64,000 bases of DNA from NCBI GenBank assembly GCA_921293015.1, contig OV121092.1:37145764-37209763 (forward strand), given 5' to 3'. The first letter of the stretch is position 1; the number at the start of each line of letters is the position of its first letter. The notes under the pieces were generated by a model. That model did no database searches and was not told where the DNA came from. It saw nothing but the letters and a program-made list of their open reading frames with translations. This DNA comes from Phorcus lineatus (taxonomy: Eukaryota; Mollusca; Gastropoda; Trochida; Trochidae). This document shows positions 26,901 through 40,559 of the stretch, piece after piece. Position numbers and translations under genes: made by a program.

Positions 26901-28911
26901 AATACCAATTTCCTGTCCGAGTCTTGGTTTGGGCTCAAGATTCGAGCTTAAACAGGTACAGATAGCTGATTTTGAACAAATTCGCGGAAAAAGACTGAGT
27001 CCAATATATGCATATTGTTGTAGCGAGCACGATAACTTTCTTAAAAATGCATATTTCTAAACCAAACTTTCATCAAATGTACACCACATTGTGTTCTATC
27101 GATTGAGCAATACCAATTTCATGTCCTATTATTGGTTTGGGCTCAAGATTCGAGCTTAAACAGGTACAGATAGCTGATTTTGACCAAATTCGCGGAAAAA
27201 GACTGAGTCCAATATATGCATATTGTTGTAGCGAGCACGATAACTTTCTTAAAAATGCATATTTCTAAACCAAACTTTCATCAAATGTACACCACATTGT
27301 GTTCTATCGATTGAGCAATAGCAATTTCATGTCCGATTCTTGGTTTGGGCTCCAGATTCGAGCTTAAACAGGTACAGATAGCTGATTTTGACCAAATTCG
27401 CGGGAAAAGACTGAGTCCAATATATGCATATTGTTGTAGCGAGCGCGATAACTTTCTTAAAAATGCATATTTCTAAACCAAACATTCATCAAATGTACAC
27501 CACATTGTGTTCTATCGATTGAGCAACAGCAATTTCCTGTCCGATTCTTGGTTTGGCCTCCAGATTCGAGCTTAAACAGGTACAGATAGCTGATTTTGAC
27601 CAAATTCGCGGAAAAAGACTGAGTCCAATATATGCATATGGTTGTAGCGAGCGCGATAACTTTCTTAAAAATGCATATTTCTAAACCAAACTTTCATCAA
27701 ATGTACACCACATTGTGTTCTATCGATTGAGCAACAGCAATTTCCTGTCCGATTCTTGGTTTGGCCTCCAGATTCGAGCTTAAACAGGTACAGATAGCTG
27801 ATTTTGACCAAATTCGCGGAAAAAGACTGAGTCCAATATATGCATATGGTTGTAGCGAGCGCGATAACTTTCTTAAAAATGCATATTTCTAAACCAAACT
27901 TTCATCAAATGTACATCACATTGTGTTCTATCAATTGAGCAATACCAATTTCCTGTCCGATTCTTGGTTTGGCCTCCAGATTCGAGCTTAAACAGGTACA
28001 GATAGCTGATTTTGAACAAATTCGCGGAAAAAGACTGAGTCCAATATATGCATATTGTTGTAGCGAGCGTGATAACTTTCTTAAAAATGCATATTTCTAA
28101 ACCAAACTTTCATCAAATGTACATCACATTGTGTTCTATCAATTGAGCAATACCAATTTCCTGTCCGATTCTTGGTTTGGCCTCCAGATTCGAGCTTAAA
28201 CAGGTACAGATAGCTGATTTTGACCAAATTCGCGGAAAAAGACTGAGTCCAATATATGCATATTGTTGTAGCGAGCGTGATAACTTTCTTAAAAATGCAT
28301 ATTTCTAAACCAAACTTTCATCAAATGTACATCACATTGTGTTCTAACAATTGAGCAATACCAATTTCCTGTCCGATTCTTGGTTTGGCCTCCAGATTCG
28401 AGCTTAAACAGGTACAGATAGCTGATTTTAACCAAATTCGCGGAAAAAGACTGAGTCCAATATATGCATATTGTTGTAGCGAGCGCTATAACTTTCTTAA
28501 AAATGCATATTTCTAAACCAAACTTTCATCAAATGTACATCACATTGTGTTCTATCGATTGAGCAATACCAATTTCCTGTCCGATTCTTGGTTTGGCCTC
28601 CAGATTCGAGCTTAAACAGGTACAGATAGCTGATTTTGACCAAATTCGCGGAAAAAGACTGAGTCCAATATATGCATATTGTTGTAGCGAGCGTGATAAC
28701 TTTCTTAAAAATGCATATTTCTAAACCAAACTTTCATCAAATGTACATCACATTGTGTTCTAACAATTGAGCAATACCAATTTCCTGTCCGATTCTTGGT
28801 TTGGCCTCCAGATTCGAGCTTAAACAGGTACAGATAGCTGATTTTAACCAAATTCGCGGAAAAAGACTGAGTCCAATATATGCATATTGTTGTAGCGAGC
28901 GCTATAACTTT
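23880..28911. repeat. ~5-kb segment, copy 3 (matches 12.65-17.68 kb)
   Basis: From the right end of the unit at 23,712 the order is that of copy 1 at an offset of 11,232 bp (54 monomers). The match continues past the end of copy 2, through G*, C, J, F, G, G, H and two H-I dimers, to 28,911. It is also 3,120 bp (15 monomers) after copy 2 for the part they share. Small differences include GTCAAATATA near 25,753 and ATCGAT in place of ATCAAT near 28,555. This is the longest internal match in the window. Confidence 0.88.
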
Positions 28912-31823
28912 CTTAAAAATGCATAATTCTAAACCAAACTTTCATCAAATGTACACCACATTGTGTTCTATCGATTGAGTAATACCAATTTCCTGTCCGA
29001 TTCTTGGTTTGGCCTCCAGATTCGAGCTTAAACAGGTACAGATAGCTGATTTTGACCAAATTCGCGGAAAAAGACTGAGTCCAATATATGCATTTTGTTG
29101 TAGCGAGCACGATAACTTTCTTAAAAATGCATATTTCTAAACCAAACTTTCATCAAATGTACACCACATTGTGTTCTATCGATTGAGCAACAGCAATTTC
29201 ATGTCCGATTCTTGGTTTGGGCTCCAGATTCGAGCTTAAACAGGTACAGATAGCTGATTTTGACCAAATTCGCGGGAAAAGACTGAGTCCAATATATGCA
29301 TATTGTTGTAGCGAGCGCGATAACTTTCTTAAAAATGCATATTTCTAAACCAAACATTCATCAAATGTACACCACATTGTGTTCTATCGATTGAGCAACA
29401 GCAATTTCCTGTCCGATTCTTGGTTTGGGCTCCAGATTCGAGCTTAAACAGGTACAGATAGCTGATTTTGAACAAATTCGCGGAAAATGACTGAGTCCAA
29501 TATATGCATATTGTTGTAGCAAACGCGATAACTTTCTTAAAAATGCATACTTCTAAACCAAACTTTCATCAAATGTACATCACATTGTGTTCTATCGATT
29601 GAGCAATACCAATTTCCTGTCCGAGTCTTGGTTTGGGCTCAAGATTCGAGCTTAAACAGGTACAGATAGCTGATTTTGAACAAATTCGCGGAAAAAGACT
29701 GAGTCCAATATATGCATATTGTTGTAGCGAGCACGATAACTTTCTTAAAAATGCATATTTCTAAACCAAACTTTCATCAAATGTACACCACATTGTGTTC
29801 TATCGATTGAGCAATACCAATTTCATGTCCTATTATTGGTTTGGGCTCAAGATTCGAGCTTAAACAGGTACAGATAGCTGATTTTGACCAAATTCGCGGA
29901 AAAAGACTGAGTCCAATATATGCATATTGTTGTAGCGAGCACGATAACTTTCTTAAAAATGCATATTTCTAAACCAAACTTTCATCAAATGTACACCACA
30001 TTGTGTTCTATCGATTGAGCAATAGCAATTTCATGTCCGATTCTTGGTTTGGGCTCCAGATTCGAGCTTAAACAGGTACAGATAGCTGATTTTGACCAAA
30101 TTCGCGGGAAAAGACTGAGTCCAATATATGCATATTGTTGTAGCGAGCGCGATAACTTTCTTAAAAATGCATATTTCTAAACCAAACATTCATCAAATGT
30201 ACACCACATTGTGTTCTATCGATTGAGCAACAGCAATTTCCTGTCCGATTCTTGGTTTGGCCTCCAGATTCGAGCTTAAACAGGTACAGATAGCTGATTT
30301 TGACCAAATTCGCGGAAAAAGACTGAGTCCAATATATGCATATTGTTGTAGCGAGCGCGATAACTTTCTTAAAAATGCATATTTCTAAACCAAACTTTCA
30401 TCAAATGTACATCACATTGTGTTCTATCAATTGAGCAATACCAATTTCCTGTCCGATTCTTGGTTTGGCCTCCAGATTCGAGCTTAAACAGGTACAGATA
30501 GCTGATTTTGACCAAATTCGCGGAAAAAGACTGAGTCCAATATATGCATATTGTTGTAGCGAGCGTGATAACTTTCTTAAAAATGCATATTTCTAAACCA
30601 AACTTTCATCAAATGTACATCACATTGTGTTCTAACAATTGAGCAATACCAATTTCCTGTCCGGTTCTTGGTTTGGCCTCAAGTTTCGAGCTTAAACAGG
30701 TACAGATAGCTGATTTTGACCAAATTCGCGGAAAAAGACTGAGTCCAATATATGCATATGGTTGTAGCGAGCGCGATAACTTTCTTAAAAATGCATATTT
30801 CTAAACCAAACTTTCATCAAATGTACATCACATTGTGTTCTATCAATTGAGCAATACCAATTTCCTGTCCGATTCTTGGTTTGGCCTCCAGATTCGAGCT
30901 TAAACAGGTACAGATAGCTGATTTTGAACAAATTCGCGGAAAAAGACTGAGTCCAATATATGCATATTGTTGTAGCGAGCGTGATAACTTTCTTAAAAAT
31001 GCATATTTCTAAACCAAACTTTCATCAAATGTACATCACATTGTGTTCTATCGATTGAGCAAGACCAATTTCCTGTCCGGTTCTTGGTTTGGCCTCAAGT
31101 TTCGAGCTTAAACAGGTACAGATAGCTGATTTTGACCAAATTCGCGGAAAAAGACTGAGTCCAATATATGCATATGGTTGTAGCGAGCGCGATAACTTTC
31201 TTAAAAATGCATATTTCTAAACCAAACTTTCATCAAATGTACATCACATTGTGTTCTATCAATTGAGCAATACCAATTTCCTGTCCGATTCTTGGTTTGG
31301 CCTCCAGATTCGAGCTTAAACAGGTACAGATAGCTGATTTTGAACAAATTCGCGGAAAAAGACTGAGTCCAATATATGCATATTGTTGTAGCGAGCGTGA
31401 TAACTTTCTTAAAAATGCATATTTCTAAACCAAACTTTCATCAAATGTACATCACATTGTGTTCTATCAATTGAGCAATACCAATTTCCTGTCCGATTCT
31501 TGGTTTGGCCTCCAGATTCGAGCTTAAACAGGTACAGATAGCTGATTTTGACCAAATTCGCGGAAAAAGACTGAGTCCAATATATGCATATTGTTGTAGC
31601 GAGCGTGATAACTTTCTTAAAAATGCATATTTCTAAACCAAACTTTCATCAAATGTACATCACATTGTGTTCTAACAATTGAGCAATACCAATTTCCTGT
31701 CCGATTCTTGGTTTGGCCTCCAGATTCGAGCTTAAACAGGTACAGATAGCTGATTTTAACCAAATTCGCGGAAAAAGACTGAGTCCAATATATGCATATT
31801 GTTGTAGCGAGCGCTATAACTTT
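28912..31823. repeat. Expanded 14-monomer HOR unit, 2,912 bp
   Basis: Starts with the standard E-G-G*-C-J-F-G-H. At 30,576 a hybrid unit follows: an I left part (AACAAT) joined to a B right part (CCGGTT, CTCAAGTTT, ATATGGTTG). After it come H (GAAC), B (ATATGG), H (GAAC), H and I. The pairs at 30,576-30,991 and 30,992-31,407 form a local 416-bp duplication. The unit equals the nine-monomer HOR with five extra monomers in its H-I part. Confidence 0.88.
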
Positions 31824-33695
31824 CTTAAAAATGCATAATTCTAAACCAAACTTTCATCAAATGTACACCACATTGTGTTCTATCGATTGAGTAATACCAA
31901 TTTCCTGTCCGATTCTTGGTTTGGCCTCCAGATTCGAGCTTAAACAGGTACAGATAGCTGATTTTGACCAAATTCGCGGAAAAAGACTGAGTCCAATATA
32001 TGCATTTTGTTGTAGCGAGCACGATAACTTTCTTAAAAATGCATATTTCTAAACCAAACTTTCATCAAATGTACACCACATTGTGTTCTATCGATTGAGC
32101 AACAGCAATTTCATGTCCGATTCTTGGTTTGGGCTCCAGATTCGAGCTTAAACAGGTACAGATAGCTGATTTTGACCAAATTCGCGGGAAAAGACTGAGT
32201 CCAATATATGCATATTGTTGTAGCGAGCGCGATAACTTTCTTAAAAATGCATATTTCTAAACCAAACATTCATCAAATGTACACCACATTGTGTTCTATC
32301 GATTGAGCAACAGCAATTTCCTGTCCGATTCTTGGTTTGGGCTCCAGATTCGAGCTTAAACAGGTACAGATAGCTGATTTTGAACAAATTCGCGGAAAAT
32401 GACTGAGTCCAATATATGCATATTGTTGTAGCAAACGCGATAACTTTCTTAAAAATGCATACTTCTAAACCAAACTTTCATCAAATGTACATCACATTGT
32501 GTTCTATCGATTGAGCAATACCAATTTCCTGTCCGAGTCTTGGTTTGGGCTCAAGATTCGAGCTTAAACAGGTACAGATAGCTGATTTTGAACAAATTCG
32601 CGGAAAAAGACTGAGTCCAATATATGCATATTGTTGTAGCGAGCACGATAACTTTCTTAAAAATGCATATTTCTAAACCAAACTTTCATCAAATGTACAC
32701 CACATTGTGTTCTATCGATTGAGCAATACCAATTTCATGTCCTATTATTGGTTTGGGCTCCAGATTCGAGCTTAAACAGGTACAGATAGCTGATTTTGAC
32801 CAAATTCGCGGAAAAAGACTGAGTCCAATATATGCATATTGTTGTAGCGAGCACGATAACTTTCTTAAAAATGCATATTTCTAAACCAAACTTTCATCAA
32901 ATGTACACCACATTGTGTTCTATCGATTGAGCAATAGCAATTTCATGTCCGATTCTTGGTTTGGGCTCCAGATTCGAGCTTAAACAGGTACAGATAGCTG
33001 ATTTTGACCAAATTCGCGGGAAAAGACTGAGTCCAATATATGCATATTGTTGTAGCGAGCGCGATAACTTTCTTAAAAATGCATATTTCTAAACCAAACA
33101 TTCATCAAATGTACACCACATTGTGTTCTATCGATTGAGCAACAGCAATTTCCTGTCCGATTCTTGGTTTGGCCTCCAGATTCGAGCTTAAACAGGTACA
33201 GATAGCTGATTTTGACCAAATTCGCGGAAAAAGACTGAGTCCAATATATGCATATTGTTGTAGCGAGCGTGATAACTTTCTTAAAAATGCATATTTCTAA
33301 ACCAAACTTTCATCAAATGTACATCACATTGTGTTCTAACAATTGAGCAATACCAATTTCCTGTCCGATTCTTGGTTTGGCCTCCAGATTCGAGCTTAAA
33401 CAGGTACAGATAGCTGATTTTGACCAAATTCGCGGAAAAAGACTGAGTCCAATATATGCATATTGTTGTAGCGAGCGTGATAACTTTCTTAAAAATGCAT
33501 ATTTCTAAACCAAACTTTCATCAAATGTACATCACATTGTGTTCTAACAATTGAGCAATACCAATTTCCTGTCCGATTCTTGGTTTGGCCTCCAGATTCG
33601 AGCTTAAACAGGTACAGATAGCTGATTTTAACCAAATTCGCGGAAAAAGACTGAGTCCAATATATGCATATTGTTGTAGCGAGCGCTATAACTTT
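31824..33695. repeat. Nine-monomer HOR unit, 1,872 bp
   Basis: E (A at p15, ATTTTG), G with p82 A, G*, C, J, F, G with A at p29, I, I. Two details set it apart: J has GGGCTCCAG where the earlier HOR copies have GGGCTCAAG, and the H position is held by an AACAAT (I-like) unit, so the end reads G(GCGTG)-I-I. The J change is shared with the next unit, which suggests the two are a direct tandem duplication. Confidence 0.88.
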
Positions 33696-35567
33696 CTTAA
33701 AAATGCATAATTCTAAACCAAACTTTCATCAAATGTACACCACATTGTGTTCTATCGATTGAGTAATACCAATTTCCTGTCCGATTCTTGGTTTGGCCTC
33801 CAGATTCGAGCTTAAACAGGTACAGATAGCTGATTTTGACCAAATTCGCGGAAAAAGACTGAGTCCAATATATGCATTTTGTTGTAGCGAGCACGATAAC
33901 TTTCTTAAAAATGCATATTTCTAAACCAAACTTTCATCAAATGTACACCACATTGTGTTCTATCGATTGAGCAACAGCAATTTCATGTCCGATTCTTGGT
34001 TTGGGCTCCAGATTCGAGCTTAAACAGGTACAGATAGCTGATTTTGACCAAATTCGCGGGAAAAGACTGAGTCCAATATATGCATATTGTTGTAGCGAGC
34101 GCGATAACTTTCTTAAAAATGCATATTTCTAAACCAAACATTCATCAAATGTACACCACATTGTGTTCTATCGATTGAGCAACAGCAATTTCCTGTCCGA
34201 TTCTTGGTTTGGGCTCCAGATTCGAGCTTAAACAGGTACAGATAGCTGATTTTGAACAAATTCGCGGAAAATGACTGAGTCCAATATATGCATATTGTTG
34301 TAGCAAACGCGATAACTTTCTTAAAAATGCATACTTCTAAACCAAACTTTCATCAAATGTACATCACATTGTGTTCTATCGATTGAGCAATACCAATTTC
34401 CTGTCCGAGTCTTGGTTTGGGCTCAAGATTCGAGCTTAAACAGGTACAGATAGCTGATTTTGAACAAATTCGCGGAAAAAGACTGAGTCCAATATATGCA
34501 TATTGTTGTAGCGAGCACGATAACTTTCTTAAAAATGCATATTTCTAAACCAAACTTTCATCAAATGTACACCACATTGTGTTCTATCGATTGAGCAATA
34601 CCAATTTCATGTCCTATTATTGGTTTGGGCTCCAGATTCGAGCTTAAACAGGTACAGATAGCTGATTTTGACCAAATTCGCGGAAAAAGACTGAGTCCAA
34701 TATATGCATATTGTTGTAGCGAGCACGATAACTTTCTTAAAAATGCATATTTCTAAACCAAACTTTCATCAAATGTACACCACATTGTGTTCTATCGATT
34801 GAGCAATAGCAATTTCATGTCCGATTCTTGGTTTGGGCTCCAGATTCGAGCTTAAACAGGTACAGATAGCTGATTTTGACCAAATTCGCGGGAAAAGACT
34901 GAGTCCAATATATGCATATTGTTGTAGCGAGCGCGATAACTTTCTTAAAAATGCATATTTCTAAACCAAACATTCATCAAATGTACACCACATTGTGTTC
35001 TATCGATTGAGCAACAGCAATTTCCTGTCCGATTCTTGGTTTGGCCTCCAGATTCGAGCTTAAACAGGTACAGATAGCTGATTTTGACCAAATTCGCGGA
35101 AAAAGACTGAGTCCAATATATGCATATTGTTGTAGCGAGCGCGATAACTTTCTTAAAAATGCATATTTCTAAACCAAACTTTCATCAAATGTACATCACA
35201 TTGTGTTCTATCAATTGAGCAATACCAATTTCCTGTCCGATTCTTGGTTTGGCCTCCAGATTCGAGCTTAAACAGGTACAGATAGCTGATTTTGACCAAA
35301 TTCGCGGAAAAAGACTGAGTCCAATATATGCATATTGTTGTAGCGAGCGTGATAACTTTCTTAAAAATGCATATTTCTAAACCAAACTTTCATCAAATGT
35401 ACATCACATTGTGTTCTAACAATTGAGCAATACCAATTTCCTGTCCGATTCTTGGTTTGGCCTCCAGATTCGAGCTTAAACAGGTACAGATAGCTGATTT
35501 TAACCAAATTCGCGGAAAAAGACTGAGTCCAATATATGCATATTGTTGTAGCGAGCGCGATAACTTT
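33696..35567. repeat. Nine-monomer HOR unit, 1,872 bp
   Basis: Standard order E-G-G*-C-J-F-G-H-I in a unit directly abutting the previous HOR copy. J again has GGGCTCCAG. The H position is a true H (ATCAAT, GCGTG) and the I unit ends GCGCGATA, not GCGCTATA. After it the array returns to E at 35,568, but the next units are F' and B, so the nine-monomer pattern ends here. Confidence 0.9.
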
Positions 35568-38500
35568 CTTAAAAATGCATAATTCTAAACCAAACTTTCA
35601 TCAAATGTACACCACATTGTGTTCTATCGATTGAGTAATACCAATTTCCTGTCCGATTCTTGGTTTGGCCTCCAGATTCGAGCTTAAACAGGTACAGATA
35701 GCTGATTTTGACCAAATTCGCGGAAAAAGACTGAGTCCAATATATGCATTTTGTTGTAGCGAGCACGATAACTTTCTTAAAAATGCATATTTCTAAACCA
35801 AACTTTCATCAAATGTACACCACATTGTGTTCTATCGATTGAGCAATAGCAATTTCATGTCCGATTCTTGGTTTGGCCTCCAGATTCGAGCTTAAACAGG
35901 TACAGATAGCTGATTTTGACCAAATTCGCGGAAAAAGACTGAGTCCAAGATATGCATATTGTTGTAGCGAGCGCGATAACTTTCTTAAAAATGCATATTT
36001 CTAAACCAAACTTTCATCAAATGTACATCACATTGTGTTCTATCGATTGAGCAAGACCAATTTCCTGTCCGGTTCTTGGTTTGGCCTCAAGTTTCGAGCT
36101 TAAACAGGTACAGATAGCTGATTTTGACCAAATTCGCGGAAAAAGACTGAGTCCAATATATGCATATTGTTGTAGCGAGCGCGATAACTTTCTTAAAAAT
36201 GCATATTTCTAAACCAAACTTTCATCAAATGTACACCACATTGTGTTCTATCGATTGAGCAATAGCAATTTCATGTCCTATTATTGGTTTGGGCTCAAGA
36301 TTCGAGCTTAAACAGGTACAGATAGCTGATTTTGACCAAATTCGCGGAAAAAGACTGAGTCCAATATATGCATATTGTTGTAGCGAGCACGATAACTTTC
36401 TTAAAAATGCATATTTCTAAACCAAACTTTCATCAAATGTACACCACATTGTGTTCTATCGATTGAGCAATAGCAATTTCTTGTCCGATTCTTGGTTTGG
36501 GCTCCAGATTCGAGCTTAAACAGGTACAGATAGCTGATTTTGACCAAATTCGCGGGAAAAGACTGAGTCCAATATATGCATATTGTTGTAGCGAGCGCGA
36601 TAACTTTCTTAAAAATGCATATTTCTAAACCAAACATTCATCAAATGTACACCACATTGTGTTCTATCGATTGAGCAACAGCAATTTCATGTCCGATTCT
36701 TGGTTTGGGCTCCAGATTCGAGCTTAAACAGGTACAGATAGCTGATTTTGACCAAATTCGCGGGAAAAGACTGAGTCCAATATATGCATATTGTTGTAGC
36801 GAGCGCGATAACTTTCTTAAAAATGCATATTTCTAAACCAAACTTTCATCAAATGTACACCACATTGTGTTCTATCGATTGAGCAATAGCAATTTCATGT
36901 CCGATTCTTGGTTTGGCCTCCAGATTCGAGCTTAAACAGGTACAGATAGCTGATTTTGACCAAATTCGCGGAAAAAGACTGAGTCCAAGATATGCATATT
37001 GTTGTAGCGAGCGCGATAACTTTCTTAAAAATGCATATTTCTAAACCAAACATTCATCAAATGTACATCACATTGTGTTCTATCGATTGAGCAAGACCAA
37101 TTTCCTGTCCGGTTCTTGGTTTGGCCTCAAGTTTCGAGCTTAAACAGGTACAGATAGCTGATTTTGACCAAATTCGCGGAAAAAGACTGAGTCCAATATA
37201 TGCATATTGTTGTAGCGAGCGCGATAACTTTCTTAAAAATGCATATTTCTAAACCAAACTTTCATCAAATGTACATCACATTGTGTTCTAACAATTGAGC
37301 AATACCAATTTCCTGTCCGATTCTTGGTTTGGCCTCCAGATTCGAGCTTAAACAGGTACAGATAGCTGATTTTGAACAAATTCGCGGAAAAAGACTGAGT
37401 CCAATATATGCATATTGTTGTAGCGAGCACGATAACTTTCTTAAAAATGCATATTTCTAAACCAAACTTTCATCAAATGTACACCACATTGTGTTCTATC
37501 GATTGAGCAATACCAATTTCATGTCCGATTCTTGGTTTGGGCTCCAGATTCGAGCTTAAACAGGTACAGATAGCTGATTTTGACCAAATTCGCGGGAAAA
37601 GACTGAGTCCAAGATATGCATATTGTTGTAGCGAGCGCGATAACTTTCTTAAAAATGCATATTTCTAAACCAAACGTTCATCAAATGTACATCACATTGT
37701 GTTCTATCGATTGAGCAAGACCAATTTCCTGTCCGGTTCTTGGTTTGGCCTCAAGTTTCGAGCTTAAACAGGTACATATAGCTGATTTTGACCAAATTTG
37801 CGAAAAAAGACTGAGTCCAATATATGCATATTGTTGTAGCGAGCGCGATAACTTTCTTAAAAATGCATACTTCTAAACCAAACTTTCATCAAATGTACAT
37901 CACATTGTGTTCTATCGATTGAGCAATACCAATTTCCTGTCCGAGTCTTGGTTTGGGCTCAAGATTCGAGCTTAAACAGGTACAGATAGCTGATTTTGAA
38001 CAAATTCGCGGAAAAAGACTGAGTCCAATATATGCATATTGTTGTAGCGAGCACGATAACTTTCTTAAAAATGCATATTTCTAAACCAAACTTTCATCAA
38101 ATGTACACCACATTGTGTTCTATCGATTGAGCAATAGCAATTTCATGTCCTATTATTGGTTTGGGCTCAAGATTCGAGCTTAAACAGGTACAGATAGCTG
38201 ATTTTGACCAAATTCGCGGAAAAAAACTGAGTCCAATATATGCATATTGTTGTAGCGAGCACGATAACTTTCTTAAAAATGCATATTTCTAAACCAAACT
38301 TTCATCAAATGTACACCACATTGTGTTCTATCGATTGAGCAATAGCAATTTCATGTCCGATTCTTGGTTTGGGCTCCAGATTCGAGCTTAAACAGGTACA
38401 GATAGCTGATTTTGACCAAATTCGCGGGAAAAGACTGAGTCCAATATATGCATATTGTTGTAGCGAGCGCGATAACTTTCTTAAAATTGCATATTTCTAA

Positions 38501-38687
38501 ACCAAACATTCATCAAATGTACACCACATTGTGTTCTATCGATTGAGCAACAGCAATTTCCTGTCCGATTCTTGGTTTGGGCTCCAGATTCGAGCTTAAA
38601 CAGGTACAGATAGCTGATTTTGACCAAATTCGCGGAAAAAGACTGAGTCCAATATATGCATATTGTTGTAGCGAGCGCGATAACTTT
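35568..38687. repeat. Mixed domain with two F'-B strings and C-J'-F-G
   Basis: Units in order: E, F' (CCAAGAT), B, J' (ATAGC with CCTATTATTGG), F (TTCTTGTCC), G with p82 A, F' (CCAAGAT), B with A at p29, a K carrying AACAAT, A, B with G at p29 (AAACGTTC), C (C at p15), J' (GAAAAAAACTGAG), F, G (AAAATTGCAT). The part from 36,816 resembles 58,658-60,945 in content and order. The K/I hybrid at 37,232 joins an I-type p60-62 to a GAAC/GCACG right end. Confidence 0.78.
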
Positions 38688-40559
38688 CTTAAAAATGCAT
38701 ATTTCTAAACCAAACTTTCATCAAATGTACATCACATTGTGTTCTATCAATTGAGCAATACCAATTTCCTGTCCGATTCTTGGTTTGGCCTCCAGATTCG
38801 AGCTTAAACAGGTACAGATAGCTGATTTTGACCAAATTCGCGGAAAAAGACTGAGTCCAATATATGCATATTGTTGTAGCGAGCGTGATAACTTTCTTAA
38901 AAATGCATATTTCTAAACCAAACTTTCATCAAATGTACATCACATTGTGTTCTAACAATTGAGCAATACCAATTTCCTGTCCGATTCTTGGTTTGGCCTC
39001 CAGATTCGAGCTTAAACAGGTACAGATAGCTGATTTTGAACAAATTCGCGGGAAAAGTCTGAGTCCAATATATGCATATTGTTGTAGCGAGCACGATAAC
39101 TTTCTTAAAAATGCATATTTCTAAACCAAACTTTCATCAAATGTACATCACATTGTGTTCTATCGATTGAGCAATACCAATTTCCTGTCCGGTTCTTGGT
39201 TTGGCCTCAAGTTTCGAGCTTAATTAGGTACAGATAGCTGATTTTGACCAAATTCGCGGAAAAAGACTGAGTCCAATATATGCATATTGTTGTAGCGAGC
39301 GCGATAACTTTCTTAAAAATGCATATTTCTAAACCAAACTTTCATCAAATGTACATCACATTGTGTTCTATCGATTGAGCAAGACCAATTTCCTGTCCGG
39401 TTCTTGGTTTGGCCTCAAGTTTCGAGCTTAAACAGGTACAGATAGCTGATTTTGACCAAATTCGCGGAAAAAGACTGAGTCCAATATATGCATATTGTTG
39501 TAGCGAGCGCGATAACTTTCTTAAAAATGCATATTTCTAAACCAAACTTTCATCAAATGTACATCACATTGTGTTCTATCAATTGAGCAATACCAATTTC
39601 CTGTCCGATTCTTGGTTTGGCCTCCAGATTCGAGCTTAAACAGGTACAGATAGCTGATTTTGACCAAATTCGCGGGAAAAGTCTGAGTCCAATATATGCA
39701 TATTGTTGTAGCGAGCACGATAACTTTCTTAAAAATGCATATTTCTAAACCAAACTTTCATCAAATGTACATCACATTGTGTTCTATCAATTGAGCAATA
39801 CCAATTTCCTGTCCGATTCTTGGTTTGGCCTCCAGATTCGAGCTTAAACAGGTACAGATAGCTGATTTTGACCAAATTCGCGGAAAAAGACTGAGTCCAA
39901 TATATGCATATTGTTGTAGCGAGCGTGATAACTTTCTTAAAAATGCATATTTCTAAACCAAACTTTCATCAAATGTACATCACATTGTGTTCTAACAATT
40001 GAGCAATACCAATTTCCTGTCCGATTCTTGGTTTGGCCTCCAGATTCGAGCTTAAACAGGTACAGATAGCTGATTTTGAACAAATTCGCGGGAAAAGTCT
40101 GAGTCCAATATATGCATATTGTTGTAGCGAGCACGATAACTTTCTTAAAAATGCATATTTCTAAACCAAACTTTCATCAAATGTACATCACATTGTGTTC
40201 TATCGATTGAGCAATACCAATTTCCTGTCCGGTTCTTGGTTTGGCCTCAAGTTTCGAGCTTAATTAGGTACAGATAGCTGATTTTGACCAAATTCGCGGA
40301 AAAAGACTGAGTCCAATATATGCATATTGTTGTAGCGAGCGCGATAACTTTCTTAAAAATGCATATTTCTAAACCAAACTTTCATCAAATGTACATCACA
40401 TTGTGTTCTATCGATTGAGCAAGACCAATTTCCTGTCCGGTTCTTGGTTTGGCCTCAAGTTTCGAGCTTAAACAGGTACAGATAGCTGATTTTGACCAAA
40501 TTCGCGGAAAAAGACTGAGTCCAATATATGCATATTGTTGTAGCGAGCGCGATAACTTT
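38688..40559. repeat. 1,040-bp five-monomer tandem duplication
   Basis: H, I (AAAAGTCTGAG), B-like with TTAATTAGG, B, H (AAAAGTCTGAG) at 38,688-39,727 is followed by H, I, B-like with TTAATTAGG, B at 39,728-40,559. The TTAATTAGG change in place of TTAAACAGG (near 39,223 and 40,263) appears nowhere else that I noticed and is spaced exactly 1,040 bp apart. The second copy gives way to the next domain after four of its five units. Confidence 0.9.
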
